Assembly (NCBI GenBank): GCA_028023455.1
Contig: JAQFVV010012446.1
Location: forward strand, 2,730,001-2,794,000
Length of the DNA: 64,000 nucleotides
Direction of reading: 5' to 3'
Origin: Epiperipatus broadwayi
Taxonomy: Eukaryota > Onychophora > Udeonychophora > Euonychophora > Peripatidae
A program made the translations under genes and the position numbers. This document shows, piece after piece, positions 48,294 to 60,829 of this stretch. How positions within the stretch are numbered: position 1 is the first letter of the stretch; each line of letters begins with the position of its first letter. Under the pieces are notes generated by a model. The model had not been told where the DNA came from, did not search any database, and saw only the letters and a program-made list of their open reading frames with translations.

Positions 48294-49590
48294 ATATATA
48301 TCAGTACTTAGATGTAGTGTATAATAATTTAAATATTAACATGCCCAAATTGTCACAGACTTATAAAAAAATTCAATTCATTTTTAATAATATATAAATG
48401 TGCATATGTGTGTATATATACAAATAGATAGTCCGAATTAAAGCTATTAATTAGCCTCTTTTTTATGGTAAGTAAAAGTTTTCTTTAAAAAAAGTATATT
48501 ACTTTTTTGATACTTCATAAAAGTTTTTTATTAGGTTACTCTTGGTTGATTAAACATATTTAAAAATATTCCAGAAAGGTTTTTTGTTCAATATAAAAAG
48601 ATGTTTTCCTATTTTTTTAAACAAAATATACTGGAAACGCATCTTACTTAGTTGAATAAAATTATTTACTTTAAAAAAAATTATGAATTAAAAAATTACC
48701 ACTATCATTTGACTCTACTAACCAGCTGTACTTTATATATATGATGCAGTACTTTTATCAGTGCTTCTCTGAATATAGATGAAACAGTATACATATAAAC
48801 TAATTCTTCAGCAAGTTGATACTCTTGTTAAACTGGTCTCTTTTAAAACAGTAGATTGGCTTATTGTCATATTCAGTAAAGGCATAATCCAGTAACTGTT
48901 GACATTCAATCAGCTCCATTTAGTCTTTATCATTTAATAAACTTTAAGCAAGCCAGCTGTCTAATGCACACATATACAGGCTATAACAACAACAAAATCT
49001 GAACCTTGCTTCCATGTGAATCCAAACTCTACCATGGTGAATTAGCAATGTCTGAATACACTGTCTCTTGCCTTCAATCATAACTTCATGGTAGTAATCT
49101 TGTCATAATCTGTAAAAGTCTAAAATTCCACCTAATCTTTTTACCCAACCTTTTTAGAATCAGGGTGGAATTGAAAAAATCATAGTAATTGAAAGAAGTT
49201 AATGACTTTTCCATTTACCTTAATCCTTCAAAAACAACTTTTTAGAACTTTAGTCAAAATGTTATACAAGCTTTAATAAAAAAAAAAATCTAATCAAAAT
49301 AGTGGAATTTTATAATTACCAGTATATCTATTGAAACATAAAAACATAATTGTTTTAATTTCAAAATCAGAATTAATAAAATATTGTTTAGACCTTTTTA
49401 AATGTTTAATTTATAACAATTTTTTTAAATTCAAAATTATTTAATCCTTATCTGTTATTCCGGTGTAATATAGAAAATATCTACAAAATTTTTTTGTCTG
49501 TTTATTTCTACTTTTCCTTTCAACTTTATACATACATGTGCACACACACTACTATGTTATTGCATGCCATGAGATCCATGACTGTCTCAT

Positions 49591-50414
49591 ATCCCTCCCT
49601 CATGGAGAAAAGAGAAATAAAACATCAACCTAACAATATTTTACATAATATATATGTATAATTACCATAAAGTTCATACCTCAAACTATGTACTCATCTG
49701 TTTTTTTAGAAATTTGACAGGCATCTGACAGTTAACAGAATGAACAGTGACCTGCAATTCTGAGATAAAAAATTCAGTTACTGAACTATAACTACACAAT
49801 ACATCATGATCACTAAGAGGGCTTTCACAATTTAAACTCTAAGCTACAACCCTTGATATGTAAAATGCAAAAATCTTTGCAAAGCCTCGCTCTTTTGAAT
49901 CTTAGGGGCTTGAAAATAGAAAACTATACTTTGCTCTTTTTCTTGGAGATTTAGAGGCTGAGATCATGGCAGTACTATGTTAACTGCACCATGATAAATA
50001 ATATAAAATCATAAAGTGGGTTAGAGCAATGGCTAAAATAGAATACCCCCTGGAGTTTCATGAAAATATTGTATTCTCATGCCAATGACAATACCCTCCA
50101 TTCACTATCAAAACTAAAAGTACAGCTAAACAAACTACAACAGTCAAAAACCCAATCCAATCTCCAAAATCATAGATTTTCTATCCTAGTCTAAATACTA
50201 ACTCCTTAAATATAAATTAACCACTATTTTATAACTTATAATTATCAATACTCCTGTTACATTTTTGATAGTAATTTTTTTAATGTTAATTTTGCATAAA
50301 ATGAATACTTTTTCCGTTCTCAGAAGTGATTATATTTGAGATCAAGTTGAGTGGCAATTTTATAATAATGACCACCAGTATCTGATCATTATCTGCTCCA
50401 GTTGAATAAGCATT
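49591..50414. other. spacer between duplicated blocks
   Basis: No similarity to the flanking blocks and no gene recognised. Confidence 0.5.
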
Positions 50415-52808
50415 TGTAACAGTTTGAACTATTTGGGTAAATTATGAGATGGGAAACCATCATCAACCATGAATAAACAAAATATGAAATTAAATATAAA
50501 AGGAATCAACATGAATATGAGTATGAGAGACCATCATAGAACTAGCTATAAGTTCACCAGCATTACACAAACAATAAACATTCATCATTAAAAATAATCA
50601 AAAATACAAAAAATCAACAGTTGATCTATGACTGGATTTGAAATGGATCTACTATAGACCAGGCTAATTATTTAGTCTTTCTAGCTTATGGTAGATTATT
50701 TAAATAACAATTTGAATGCACAACTTAAATGCTAATCCATAAGAATATAACGATCAAATACAATAATGCTGGGATACTAAAACATGTTAATCATCATTAA
50801 TGCCATCATCACTTATACCATTAATGTTCTGGTTAACTGTAAATTAAATTTCTAAAGAAATAATAAATAAAATGAAATATAGTGCATGAACTTTAAAGGA
50901 TATCCCCTTTGCACCATCCAGCATTATCATCATCTGGACATCCATATCACTTAACATAAATCCCTTTTATGCACCAGACCATTATGCATGAATCCAACTC
51001 AGTGAACAAAAGCTCTTTAATTGTTACTATGAGCAAAAGATATAACCCTAACATATAATGTTTTAAATCTATTCTAGGATTAATTAAATTCACTTGAAAA
51101 CTTTAACAATGAAATATCAATTTATTAATAACAATTAAAATGAAAATAAAATCTGCTGAGTAGGCCATAAATATAAATTCAGGATTTTGATTTTGATTAA
51201 TACAATAAGCCATCACATTGTAATTTACAAATACCTCATAATAGGTTTACATAAAACACACCTAAATATATGCACACAGACATGTGATATAATAATTTAA
51301 AAATATATTTGAATTGTCATAAACCTATAAATGAAATTCATTTTTATAATATATAATTAATGACTGATTTAGCATATATGTGTGTGTGCATCAAAATGTG
51401 TGCACATACTGGCGTTTATAAAAAAAGTTAAACTATATTATATTTTCTCAATATACAATTATTTCCATATTGAAAATATACATAAAATTCACACATATAT
51501 AAGCATTCAGATATGTTTTAATATATTTGGATTATCGTAGACTTATAAAAAAATTCAATTCATTTTTAATAATACATAAACACACACGTATATGTGTAAA
51601 AAAATAGATAGTCTGAATTAAAGCTATTAATTAACATCTTTTTTTAATGGTAAGTGAAAGTTTTCTTTTTAAAAAATTACTTTTTTGACAGTCAATAAAA
51701 GTTTTTCTTTTTTAGGTTACTCTTGATTAATTATGTCTTTAAAAATACTCCAGCAAGTTCTTTTGTTCAATATAGAAAGATTTTTTCCTTTTTTTAATAA
51801 AATATATTGGAAACACATCTTACTTTTAGTTGAATAAATTTATTTACTTTTAAAAAAATTGTAATTTAAAATTGTCATTTTTTCATGAAATTATTTGAAA
51901 TAATATCATTCTCAATATACATATTACACTCTACTCACCAGCGTATTTTATATATAAAACACAGTACCTTTATCTGTGCTTTTCTGCATATAGATAAAGC
52001 AATATACATATAAATATTCTTCATCAAGTTGATGGACTTTCTTGGTAAACTGTTTCCCTTTAAAATGTCAGAATGGCTTATTGTCATCTTCGGAAAAGGC
52101 ATAATCTAGTAACTGATGGCATTCAATCAGCACCATTTAGTCTTTATCATTTCATGGACTTCAGGCAAGCCAGCCATCTAATACACACATGTACGGGTTA
52201 TAAACCACATAAATGCTGGGTCTTGCTTCCTTGTGAATCCAAACTCTACTATTGTGAACTAGCAATGGATGGATCTCTCTTGCCTTCAGTTATAACTTCA
52301 TAATAGTAATTTCGTTTGTTATAATCTGTAAAAGTCTAAAACTCCCCCTAATCTTTTTTTCTAACCTTTTTATAGTCAGGGTAGAATTAAAAAAACAAAC
52401 TCAGTAATTAAAAGTTTTCTCTATCTTGATTGAAAAAAGTCAATGACTGTTTATCTTAATTCTTTCAAAAACAACTTTGTAGAATTTTTATCAAAAATGT
52501 TATACAATCTTTAATTAAAAAAATTTAATCTAATCAAAATAGATAATGGAATTTTATAATTACCATTACATCTATTGTAATATAAAAACAAGCTTGCTTT
52601 AATTTCAAATCTTTTTAAATGTTTAATTTATAATAATTTCTTTTTAATTCAAAATTATTTAATCCTTACTTGTTATTCCAGTGTAATATAGAAAATATCT
52701 ACAAAATTTTTTTGTCTGTGTTTATTTCTACATTTTGTTTCAACTTTATATATACATGTAAGCACTGGCTACTATGTTGTATGCCACAAGATGCACAACT
52801 GTCTCAAT
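50415..52808. repeat. duplicated intron block, copy B (uninterrupted)
   Basis: Direct repeat of copy A, separated from it by about 0.82 kb of unrelated DNA (49591-50414). At the point matching the LTR insertion it reads straight through as CACACATATATAAGC (about 51492-51506), giving the pre-insertion sequence. It could be an intron duplication or two copies of an unknown long repeat. Frames within it (52073-52303, 52670-52998) show no motifs. Confidence 0.85.
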
Positions 52809-54726
52809 ATATATGTATATTGCAAATGGCAGATCAAAAACAAATAGCAAAGTAAACTTAATTTTAAAAAATATTATTAGAAATGAAGCTTTTATACCAT
52901 ATTATTCAATAGTCATTCAAAATATTTTTTTATATATTTATTATGCTATTTACAAGAGGAAAAAAAACCTTTTTATTGCACCATATACAAAAGATTAGAC
53001 AAACGGATATAAAAATATTGTACTTCTAAAATTCTAAACACACTTCAACACAAGAAATAAAATGATAGCGATTACAAAAGCAGCAACAGTTGAAGAAAAA
53101 TATTTTTTGCATTGACAGAGCAATGGAATGGAGAGCAAAAAGTATCTGGTATTTGAACTTTGTCTGAGCTTTCATATAATTGACCATAAGTTATAATTAT
53201 TATTAACATTATATTTCTATCAGTCATGATGGCAGTTTAAGATATATATATATATATAAGCAATATATTGTAAGCATAACTTTAATTTCGCTGACCACAG
53301 GTAATTGTAACATAATACAAATTTTTGTAAAAGGAACTAAAGTAGATAAATCCAAAATATTTTTCTATTAAATAAAATTTTTAAATTGTAATGCAGCTGA
53401 TTGAAAAAAAAAAACAGACTGTACATTCTATGGCAGATATTGTATATTAAATTTTACCCATATAATACTTCTTTTTGAAGTGCCAGCAGTGTATAATAAT
53501 AATTCCCTTGCTTTTATGCTATTTTCTTATGGTGAAAATATCCTTGAGAAATCATTTTCCATGTTCCATCATTCATTACTCTAAGATTTTTTAGTAAGAA
53601 GCCAAATCTAAGAAATGCACCATTAAAAACATATTATGTATCCAAATACTGTGGAATTATATAAGACAACCGACTATTATCATGATATGGTTCTACCTTA
53701 TTATTTCCACAATGCTTTTTCTATTTTATTTAGCTGATTTCTAAATTTTACATCCTGATAATAATTCTCTTGATATTCCTTTCTTTCTTCTGTGCATCAG
53801 TTCTCATGAGAAATGTATTTTCAAACATGAAAATCTGTGTTATTTTGACTGTTTGGTCAAAAAAAAATTTTTTATGAGTTCAAGAGTTTGACATGGCATG
53901 AAAATAAATTAACATTTTCAGAACTGATTAATGAAATGCTCATCACTTCCTTTCATCTTTGAATAATCAATTCTCATTCAAGCTATTATTTTTGAATATA
54001 AGGATGGTTTTTAAAAAAAATTCTTAGTGTCTCATCAAAACAAAAATCTTGTGTAACCAAACTAAACTCGAGCAAAAGAAAAATGATCTTTTCAATCTCC
54101 AAAAATAGGTCTTTCTTGTAAAAAAATATTTTTGAAAATTAGTTTCATGTTTTCAAAGGATTATGCAGTGTTGCATTATGGAAAGAATAATGAATGAAAC
54201 TTATTTCCATTATATAGATTTTCAATCTGGCTGGCTGTGATTGGGCTGACATAATTATGTTATTATTAAGTTTTTGTGCTCACATTATGCTTAAAGAATA
54301 ATAAAGTGCCTTGACCATGTTTAAAACATATTATTAACATTAAAACAAGAGATTAAAATGACTTAAAATTGCTTTTCAAAAATTATATCATCTAAAACTG
54401 AGTGATAAAACAATTCTATCAATATATTGAAAACATGACCAAAAATATGCATTTATAAAAATTAGTTTTCATACAATAGAAATTATGTTTATTAGAAGAT
54501 TTTATTTAATCATCGCTTAAAATTATATTAAAGAAAAAACATCTTATATAGAATAATATGCTCTGCAAGAGTATTTGAATGTTAAACTACATTAGTTTAA
54601 TTTGTTGTAGTGTTACACGTAAAAAAGTATTTATTACAGAATTCTATCAATTAAATCTATTTCACAAAAGTTACTAATATTAATTACATTAATATTCAAA
54701 CACAAGTAGTATGTATTTTTTATCAC
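52809..54726. other. AT-rich intron DNA upstream of the duplicated block
   Basis: (TA)n near 53240-53257, poly(A/T) tracts, no exon or ORF of note. 53.5-54.3 kb is slightly more complex and may be an old transposon remnant, but no motif is readable. Confidence 0.5.
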
Positions 54727-54843
54727 CTTATCTTTAAAATGAGGATGACCACAATCAGGTGATGTTATTATCTGTTGCTGTGGCTGCTGACTTGTTGACA
54801 ATGTCCATGGTCGGCTTAAGGATTTCGTCAGGAAATCACTCTC
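54727..54843 (-). CDS. CPT1: CPT1 internal exon with STS motif
   Basis: Penultimate CPT1 coding exon, 117 bp or 39 codons, phase 0 at both ends. Seen: an AG acceptor at 54844-54845 and a GT donor at 54725-54726 (AAG|GTGATA). The translation contains RPWTLSTSQQPQQQ, which matches the CPT1 signature P-W-x-L-S-T-S-Q-T-P-Q-Q-Q. In the carnitine acyltransferase fold the Ser-Thr-Ser motif lines the carnitine and acyl binding site (family knowledge). The following SPDCGHPHFKDK is a divergent linker to the GGGFGP block. It stands alone between a 17.5 kb intron on its downstream side and a 6.0 kb intron on its upstream side. Confidence 0.93.
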
Positions 54844-55614
54844 CTAAATATTAGACAATAAATGAAAGTCTGAATATGTTTACAGTTTAAATCTACAATA
54901 AAATTATACTTTTATAGATAAAGTTAAATTAATTTTTTTATTATAAAATAATATGAAATTGATAATATTATTGTTTGATTAAACATGGAAATATTAATTT
55001 ATCAAATAACCTTTAATTTTAGAAATTTATGGAATAATTTCTATTTATATACAGTACTTACAAATACTATATAGATGTCTAAAACAACTCAAGAAAAATC
55101 TAGAAAACATACTCATGATTTTAAAAATGACATCAAAAATCAATGAAAATCAAGTAAACTGTAGGCTGAAGCCAAAAATATTATAAAAAATAACTGAAAA
55201 AAAAAAGTCATTTCTCAGTTTCAATTTCAAAGAAGAGATCATTTGTAATCAAGGTATAAAAAAACGATTTTTTTTTTTTAAAGATAATGAATCATAAATG
55301 CTAAACAGCTAATTTAGAAAAGTAATAAAACATCATATGACACCAGTCTTTACAATGCTTTTCAATAGCAAATACTCTTTTTGTCATAATAATTATACCA
55401 CCTAGTGTAAGTTTGAGTTATTAGTTGATGTTAAGTGATAGTCCTCGTGCTATCTTATACAATTTTTAGCTTATGGTTTTTGTTGGATGAAATTTTTTTG
55501 GATCTGACTTAGATTCAGAACATTAAAGGGTTTTTGAATTTTAACCTGGTAGCTTGATAGTAAAAAAAAAAAAAAAAAATTGGCTATTGGAGGAAAAATT
55601 CAAATATATCCAAA

Positions 55615-55765
55615 CAATCCAGAGACACAAGACCTAGATTCAAAACTACTCACTGATGAAAGTTTTAAATTAAAAAGTAGTCTGGGGATATGAATAGATC
55701 AGGATTGGATAGAAATTTATTAAGCAATATTATCTATTGATTATTCAAGCTTACATAAGAGGAGT
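55615..55765 (+). mobile_element. SINE-like repeat (family B), decayed copy
   Basis: It contains CACTGATGAAAG, AGTCTGGGGATATGAATAGA and ATTGATTATTCAAGCTTACATAAG, matching the family-B order seen at 36.2 and 38.5 kb. A GATCATGTGAT motif about 45 bases further on (near 55807) is also found downstream of the 38.5 kb copy (near 38649), so the element may be longer. Confidence 0.6.
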
Positions 55766-56029
55766 AGGAGAAAGATGATTTTACAGCAAAGCATTATGTG
55801 AATCAGGATCATGTGATATTTTACTGGGGTTCTTGACCAAAGGATAGAGATTCCTATAGTTATTAAAAGACTAAGGATATTTTAATACACAGATACAGAA
55901 CTGATTTCGAATGTACATTACTATATTAACAAGTCAGATTAGAAGAAAAAACATTGAGATGTTTTTTAAATTAGAATTGACTGTTTGTTAGTAAAGCAGT
56001 AAAAGATGGCCGCTAGAAAAAAAGTGTGT

Positions 56030-56150
56030 TAGATCCAAAAGATCCAGGTGCTCTACTCCTAAATTCAATACCCCTAACAGATGAAAGCCATAAGCTGGAA
56101 ACTAATCTGGGGATAGTGATAGTAAGTGACATAATTGGAGTGAGAATGAG
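56030..56150 (+). mobile_element. SINE-like repeat (family B), partial copy
   Basis: It contains GATCCAGGTGCTCTACTCCT, GATGAAAGCCATAAGCTGGA and AACTAATCTGGGGATAGTGA. This is the 5' and central part of family B. The 3' part is lost. Confidence 0.6.
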
Positions 56151-59100
56151 AATTTGCTAGAAAAAAATAATTTAGAAAACAAATGATAATAATATTACTG
56201 TAACAAATGTTAAGACACTGCTGGAATATCAAAGGCTGTCTTAAAAATTCACAAGATCAAATAATTTGAGCCTAAATGCTTATAATGAAGAAGAGGTTTG
56301 ATATAAATGATATAGTAAACACCTAAAATTATATATACAGAAAAGCTTCATTGCAACAACAAGATGAAATATTTCTGTGATATAAAGAGAGACTTGATTA
56401 GCTTTAAAATGAATGATATAAAATAATGAATATTTGTGACAAAATTCTACAAAAAAATAGAAATGTATTGATATATTAATCAAAACCATTTACAAAATCA
56501 TTTAATGGCCTACAAAGTGGAGAAGACAACTTTTTATTTCAATAAAAAAAAAATACCAGAAAGAATGTGTAATATAATTTATCACATTCAGTAAGATTTA
56601 TGAAGATGTTTGAACACAGATAAAGCTTATTATTTAAAGATGAAAATTGTTTTATACAGAGTTTTAGCATATTAAAAATATGTGCATTGATAATTGTCCA
56701 AAATTTGCTTCAGATATGTGGAGGTTAATCATTTTCACATGTTCTACCTAAATCTAGACTAATGACAATAACAATGGCTGATCCAAAAGAAGAACTTCTA
56801 ATTTGACATTTTGAATATAATGAAAAGTTATATAGTTTATCTATTAACAAAATATTATGAAGAAACTGGTGAAGATTCCAACAAGGATATACATTCACTA
56901 GTGTCTTTATTAAGTCCATTTGACAATTATACAATTTATGCTTTTTGCTTATCCACATGTACATATGTAAATAGCTATTGAATTCAATAGCAGATTAATT
57001 ATTGGCTGAATATTAGCATTACAGTAACAGCATTCCAAATATAAATAATAGTAAGAACTCTAAAACGAAAAATTTATTAATATAATAACAAAGATCTCAT
57101 AGCATGAGAAAAATTATAAATTTTATTAAAAATGATAATAAGAAACCTGGAGTAAAAAGAAAATTAAGAGCAATAGAAAGCATCAAAACTTCAAATATAT
57201 ACCATGGAGCAAAAACAAGTTGAGCTACACTCTCTCAACAGGGGAATACGTTGGACAAAGTTAATAAATGAGTGCAATATTTCATTTGCAATGACAATTG
57301 ATCTGATCCGCTCATTGAAAAATAAATCGTCAACAATCAATTATTCTGCAATCTAGATTCACTTAAATTATCTATATTGGTTTGTGTGTGTGAAAATATG
57401 ATCAAATGTATAATAGTGTATTTAATTTTGTGGATTGAAATATAATAAATGAATCGATTTTACATATTTTATCAGATATGTACAGACAGATATATATATA
57501 TATATACTTTTAATTATAATCATAAATTTTTTTATAATGTATATAGATTCTTTTTTTTTTGAAGGGTGGGGGAGATATTGTTTCCTAATTATAAGTTAAG
57601 TTTATTCTACACAAAAAGAAATGGAACCTATTCCCTTCCACATACTGTATTATATATATAATTGGGTAATTAATAATCATTAAGATGTGCATCTGGGGAG
57701 AAATGGTGTCTTAGTTGTGCTTGCAGAAAGTTTGGGATCTTTGGATTAAATTGCACTAATTTGATATTGGTAAATACTGAATAAGGATAATGAAGGCATA
57801 TGAGTGGTTGTGATTTGAACTAACTGAAGATTGATAAAATGCATCTTGAAGGTCATTTATTTTTTTCAAATGTCTTTATTCATATAATTAAAGTATATGT
57901 AGTAAATTTTTATATATAACAATATAAATTGATTTTTAATGACATAAAGAAAAATTAAAATCAAAAGTATAGAACAGATTTATTTTTCTCATTTTTGTTA
58001 ACATCTTCAAAAAACAATTTTTTTTATTTACATTTGGTATTTTTTAAACTCTATCACAGAACCAATCTTTTCATGCATGGTAATTGATGAAATACAGATA
58101 GCTGCAAATTAATGGCCTCATAATATGGAGGGGGGGGGATAATAAACTTATATATCAGTAAAGTTTGGAAATGCTTTCATATATAAAGTCTAAGATAAAA
58201 CAGACTCAGCAATAAGCAATCTTTCTATAAAGCTTGGTTTTGAAATGAAATTTAAAAAAAGAGACATTAAACACATCTGAAATCAATCTATTATACTAAG
58301 AGCGCTCTTATATACATACTGTACATTTATATAGTATTGAAAAATCATAACTGGTACATGTAATGAATAAAATAAAGTTATTGTGGCAAAATACTACAAT
58401 AAAGTATTTATTCGCCAAGTTTATTTTTGATTAGTATATATCATAATCAGAGCAAACCATCCCAAATGTAGTGATATGACCAATATTTTTTTATTTAGGC
58501 TGTCATATGGCTGCTATAGTAAACTTCATTCTTAATCATATATTTTGGATCATTTTTTGCTACATCTGGGAGTTCCTGTCGACTGTGCCAATTGCTACAT
58601 CTGGGAACAAATCCCTATGCTACCAAATACACAAGCTTATAATATTGCAGCAACTTAGGCTTATCATTTAATAGATTAATAATACAACCATTACAAGCAT
58701 TTTAATTACAGATATATACATATAAACAATTTATATAAAGCATATATATTTACATACCCGGAGGCATTATTCTCAAATAATAATAAAGGTCGGGGGTGAG
58801 CTGTTTTGTTCCTAGACTTGCTTTGCCATGTTTGGAGGTATAAACCTCTCTGCAATATTAGCTGTCAAGGGTAATACATGATGACATCTAGCATCATTGT
58901 TGTTGCAATTAATCTGCATATTTGTAGCTTCCACAAGGAAGTGTTTCTTGCTTCTTTTCTAGACCAATCTTTCACAATTAATAATTAGAACTCCTGTTCT
59001 AACTGGCTGGATTACATGGATCCTGCAGACATTGTCTAATGTTACTTATCTGTAGATATATCCGGTTACTAGTAATTTCTTCTTTTTAATTGTCACTAAT

Positions 59101-59261
59101 TAATTAGATCAATTTTTGATGGAATTCTGTTATCTCTTTTGCTCTTTAGGAATTTAATTATGATTGTTTCCTGGACTTATAATCAATCTTTTAGTAATAT
59201 CAATTTTTTTGTCTATGGTTACAATCAGTTTTAATTTTACTTTTCATTTAAATTTAATATA

Positions 59262-60389
59262 CACCTGGGTCTCTTTTTATGCAGACTTATTTAACACAAT
59301 TTTGAAGTTACGCGATTCATGTTTCACTGGAAGTCGAACTCCGATAATGTGATATTACTTTAAATAATAAATTTCGCGCACTTACGTTATATTGAAAGTA
59401 ATAGCACATTATTGGAATTCGACTTTCATCTTAGTAATATCAATATTTTCAGTGCTTTATAATAGTAAGATTTTATACAATAATGAAATTAAAATCATGA
59501 TTTCCACATTTTATGTATACACACATTAAATTTTGCAAGATTATAATGTAAATTTGTTCAAACATTGTGCGTGTTAATTTTGCATTTTAAATCACATTCT
59601 GTTTTTGCTTTTTAAAAAAGAACGTAATCAATTATTAATTATTAATCATTTAGTGTCCACAAGTTTATTTTTAAAAGGTGAGTAATAGCAGTGGGCACAA
59701 TTAAATTTGACAATTAAAAATTAAAATCTGATTTTTAATTGTAATTAACAATTTAAAAATTACTTATGGCAACTTGAAATTAATATTATGTAAAACGAAA
59801 TTTGATTTTTAAATGGAATTGAAAATTAAAAAATTAAAGACAAAAATAAGAATTTAATTTTTAGTTGTTAGTTTTAATTAAATTTTTCCCAGCAGTGGTG
59901 AATAAATGTCTTTTTATTATCATAAGTCTAAATTCATAAACAATTAATAAAATCATCGTCTCAAAGATTAATTACTAATTACGTTGTCAACAGAAAACCA
60001 TTAACACAACATGAGAGTGCAAACGAACGTGTTTTTCAGCAAATAGGGATAATAATTAAAACGTGTATAAAAAAATGTAAATTACTGTACTGTATATTAT
60101 GCATAAAAATATATTATTTTGAATAAAATTAAATATTATAGTTAAAAAAAGTTAGTCTTGTATCAATTTTTTTCAAATTTGAAATTTTTTATTAGTCATA
60201 TTTTATTTCCTTATTTTTTTGCACGAATTTTAAAGTAATTTTACGTTGGTGCTTTGCTTTTACGCGAATTGTGAAAAATCACAGACCGCATCACCCCTTT
60301 TTCAATATAAGTTACGTCTATTTTTGCGCGATTTCGTTTGCGCGTGTTTTCTGAGGAACCTATCTATCGCTTAAAACGAGACCCAGGTG
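59262..60389. mobile_element. non-autonomous DNA transposon, 1.13 kb, TIR CACCTGGGTCTC, TA duplication
   Basis: The left end CACCTGGGTCTCTTTTTATG and the inverted right end CACCTGGGTCTCGTTTTAAG match over the first 12 bases and most of the next 8. Both are flanked by TA (59260-59261 and 60390-60391). Subterminal blocks on both sides carry CGCG motifs (ACGCGATTCATG on the left, GCGCGATTTCG on the right). No transposase ORF. The ends resemble those of the 8990-9423 MITE (CACCT..AC/GTCTC...TAGCG/AAGCG), so both probably used pogo/Tigger-like transposases. Confidence 0.8.
59331..59425. repeat. nested 31 bp inverted repeat
   Basis: The left arm 59331-59361 (AAGTCGAACTCCGATAATGT...) pairs with the right arm 59395-59425 at 28 of 31 positions around a 33-base loop. 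It lies inside the 1.13 kb DNA element, so it may be a second, smaller MITE that inserted into it. Confidence 0.75.
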
Positions 60390-60829
60390 TACTTATTTTT
60401 AAACTTTAATTGTGCATGTATTTTGACATACATACATATATATTAACACACAATTATTCATAACTGTCTTTTAACTATATACATGTATTTATTTTAACAT
60501 ACACATATAAACATAATACATATTTTATACTATTTTTTATTGCTATTATGATGATAAAGTTGAAAAATATTCAGTCTTTATATTTTCACTACTCACCGAT
60601 AAGGAATTATTTGTGCATATTTAGCTGTGTGTGTTATTGTAATTGCATTTAACATTTTACATACATTTTTTTGTTTGTTTGTTTAACTAATACAGTATTT
60701 TTAAACAAATTTCTAAAGCTATCTTATTTAACATTTTTTGATTGTCAGCTGACTATATTTAGTTCTAATTCTAATGTCTAAATTATTTTTGAAGCTTTAG
60801 TACATTTTATTTTTTTAAAATTCACTTAC

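Larger units (their letters stand above)
40050..49590. repeat. duplicated intron block, copy A (split by LTR element)
   Basis: 40050-41132 plus 48294-49590 (about 2.38 kb together) align in order with copy B at 50415-52808. Shared landmarks are GGATATCTCCTTTGCA/GGATATCCCCTTTGCA, AACATATAATGTTTTAAATC, TAATAGGTTTACATAAAACACACC, TAATGACTGATTTA, TAAAAAAATTCAATTCATTT, GCTATTAATTA and ACAAAATTTTTTTGTCTGT. The 7.16 kb between 41133 and 48293 is the LTR retrotransposon. Confidence 0.85.
37274..54726 (-). other. CPT1: CPT1 intron, 17.5 kb, repeat-filled
   Basis: Last intron of CPT1, between the STS exon and the terminal exon. From low to high coordinates it holds a LINE 3' fragment (37.6-37.87 kb), an inverted pair of SINE-like repeats (38.37-38.62 kb), a tRNA-SINE (39.5 kb), a duplicated 2.4 kb block split by an LTR retrotransposon (40.05-49.59 kb), its undisrupted partner (50.4-52.8 kb) and AT-rich DNA. 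I found no further CPT1 exon inside it. The reading phase across it is 0/0. Confidence 0.85.
54844..60829 (-). other. CPT1: CPT1 intron, 6.0 kb
   Basis: Intron between the GIDRHLF and STS exons, with a GTAAGT donor and an AG acceptor. It contains two SINE-like fragments (55.6 and 56.0 kb) and a 1.13 kb TA-flanked DNA element (59.26-60.39 kb). The stretch 56160-59261 is AT-rich with a (TA)n run near 57490, a run of nine G near 58130, and no exon that I can recognise. Around 58750-59080 the base composition is slightly less AT-rich, but no reading frame or family is recognisable. Confidence 0.85.

Noticed and set aside
58750-59080. Less AT-rich block in the CPT1 intron as an exon
   Set aside because: No open frame with splice signals, and the CPT1 exons on either side already join in phase without it.
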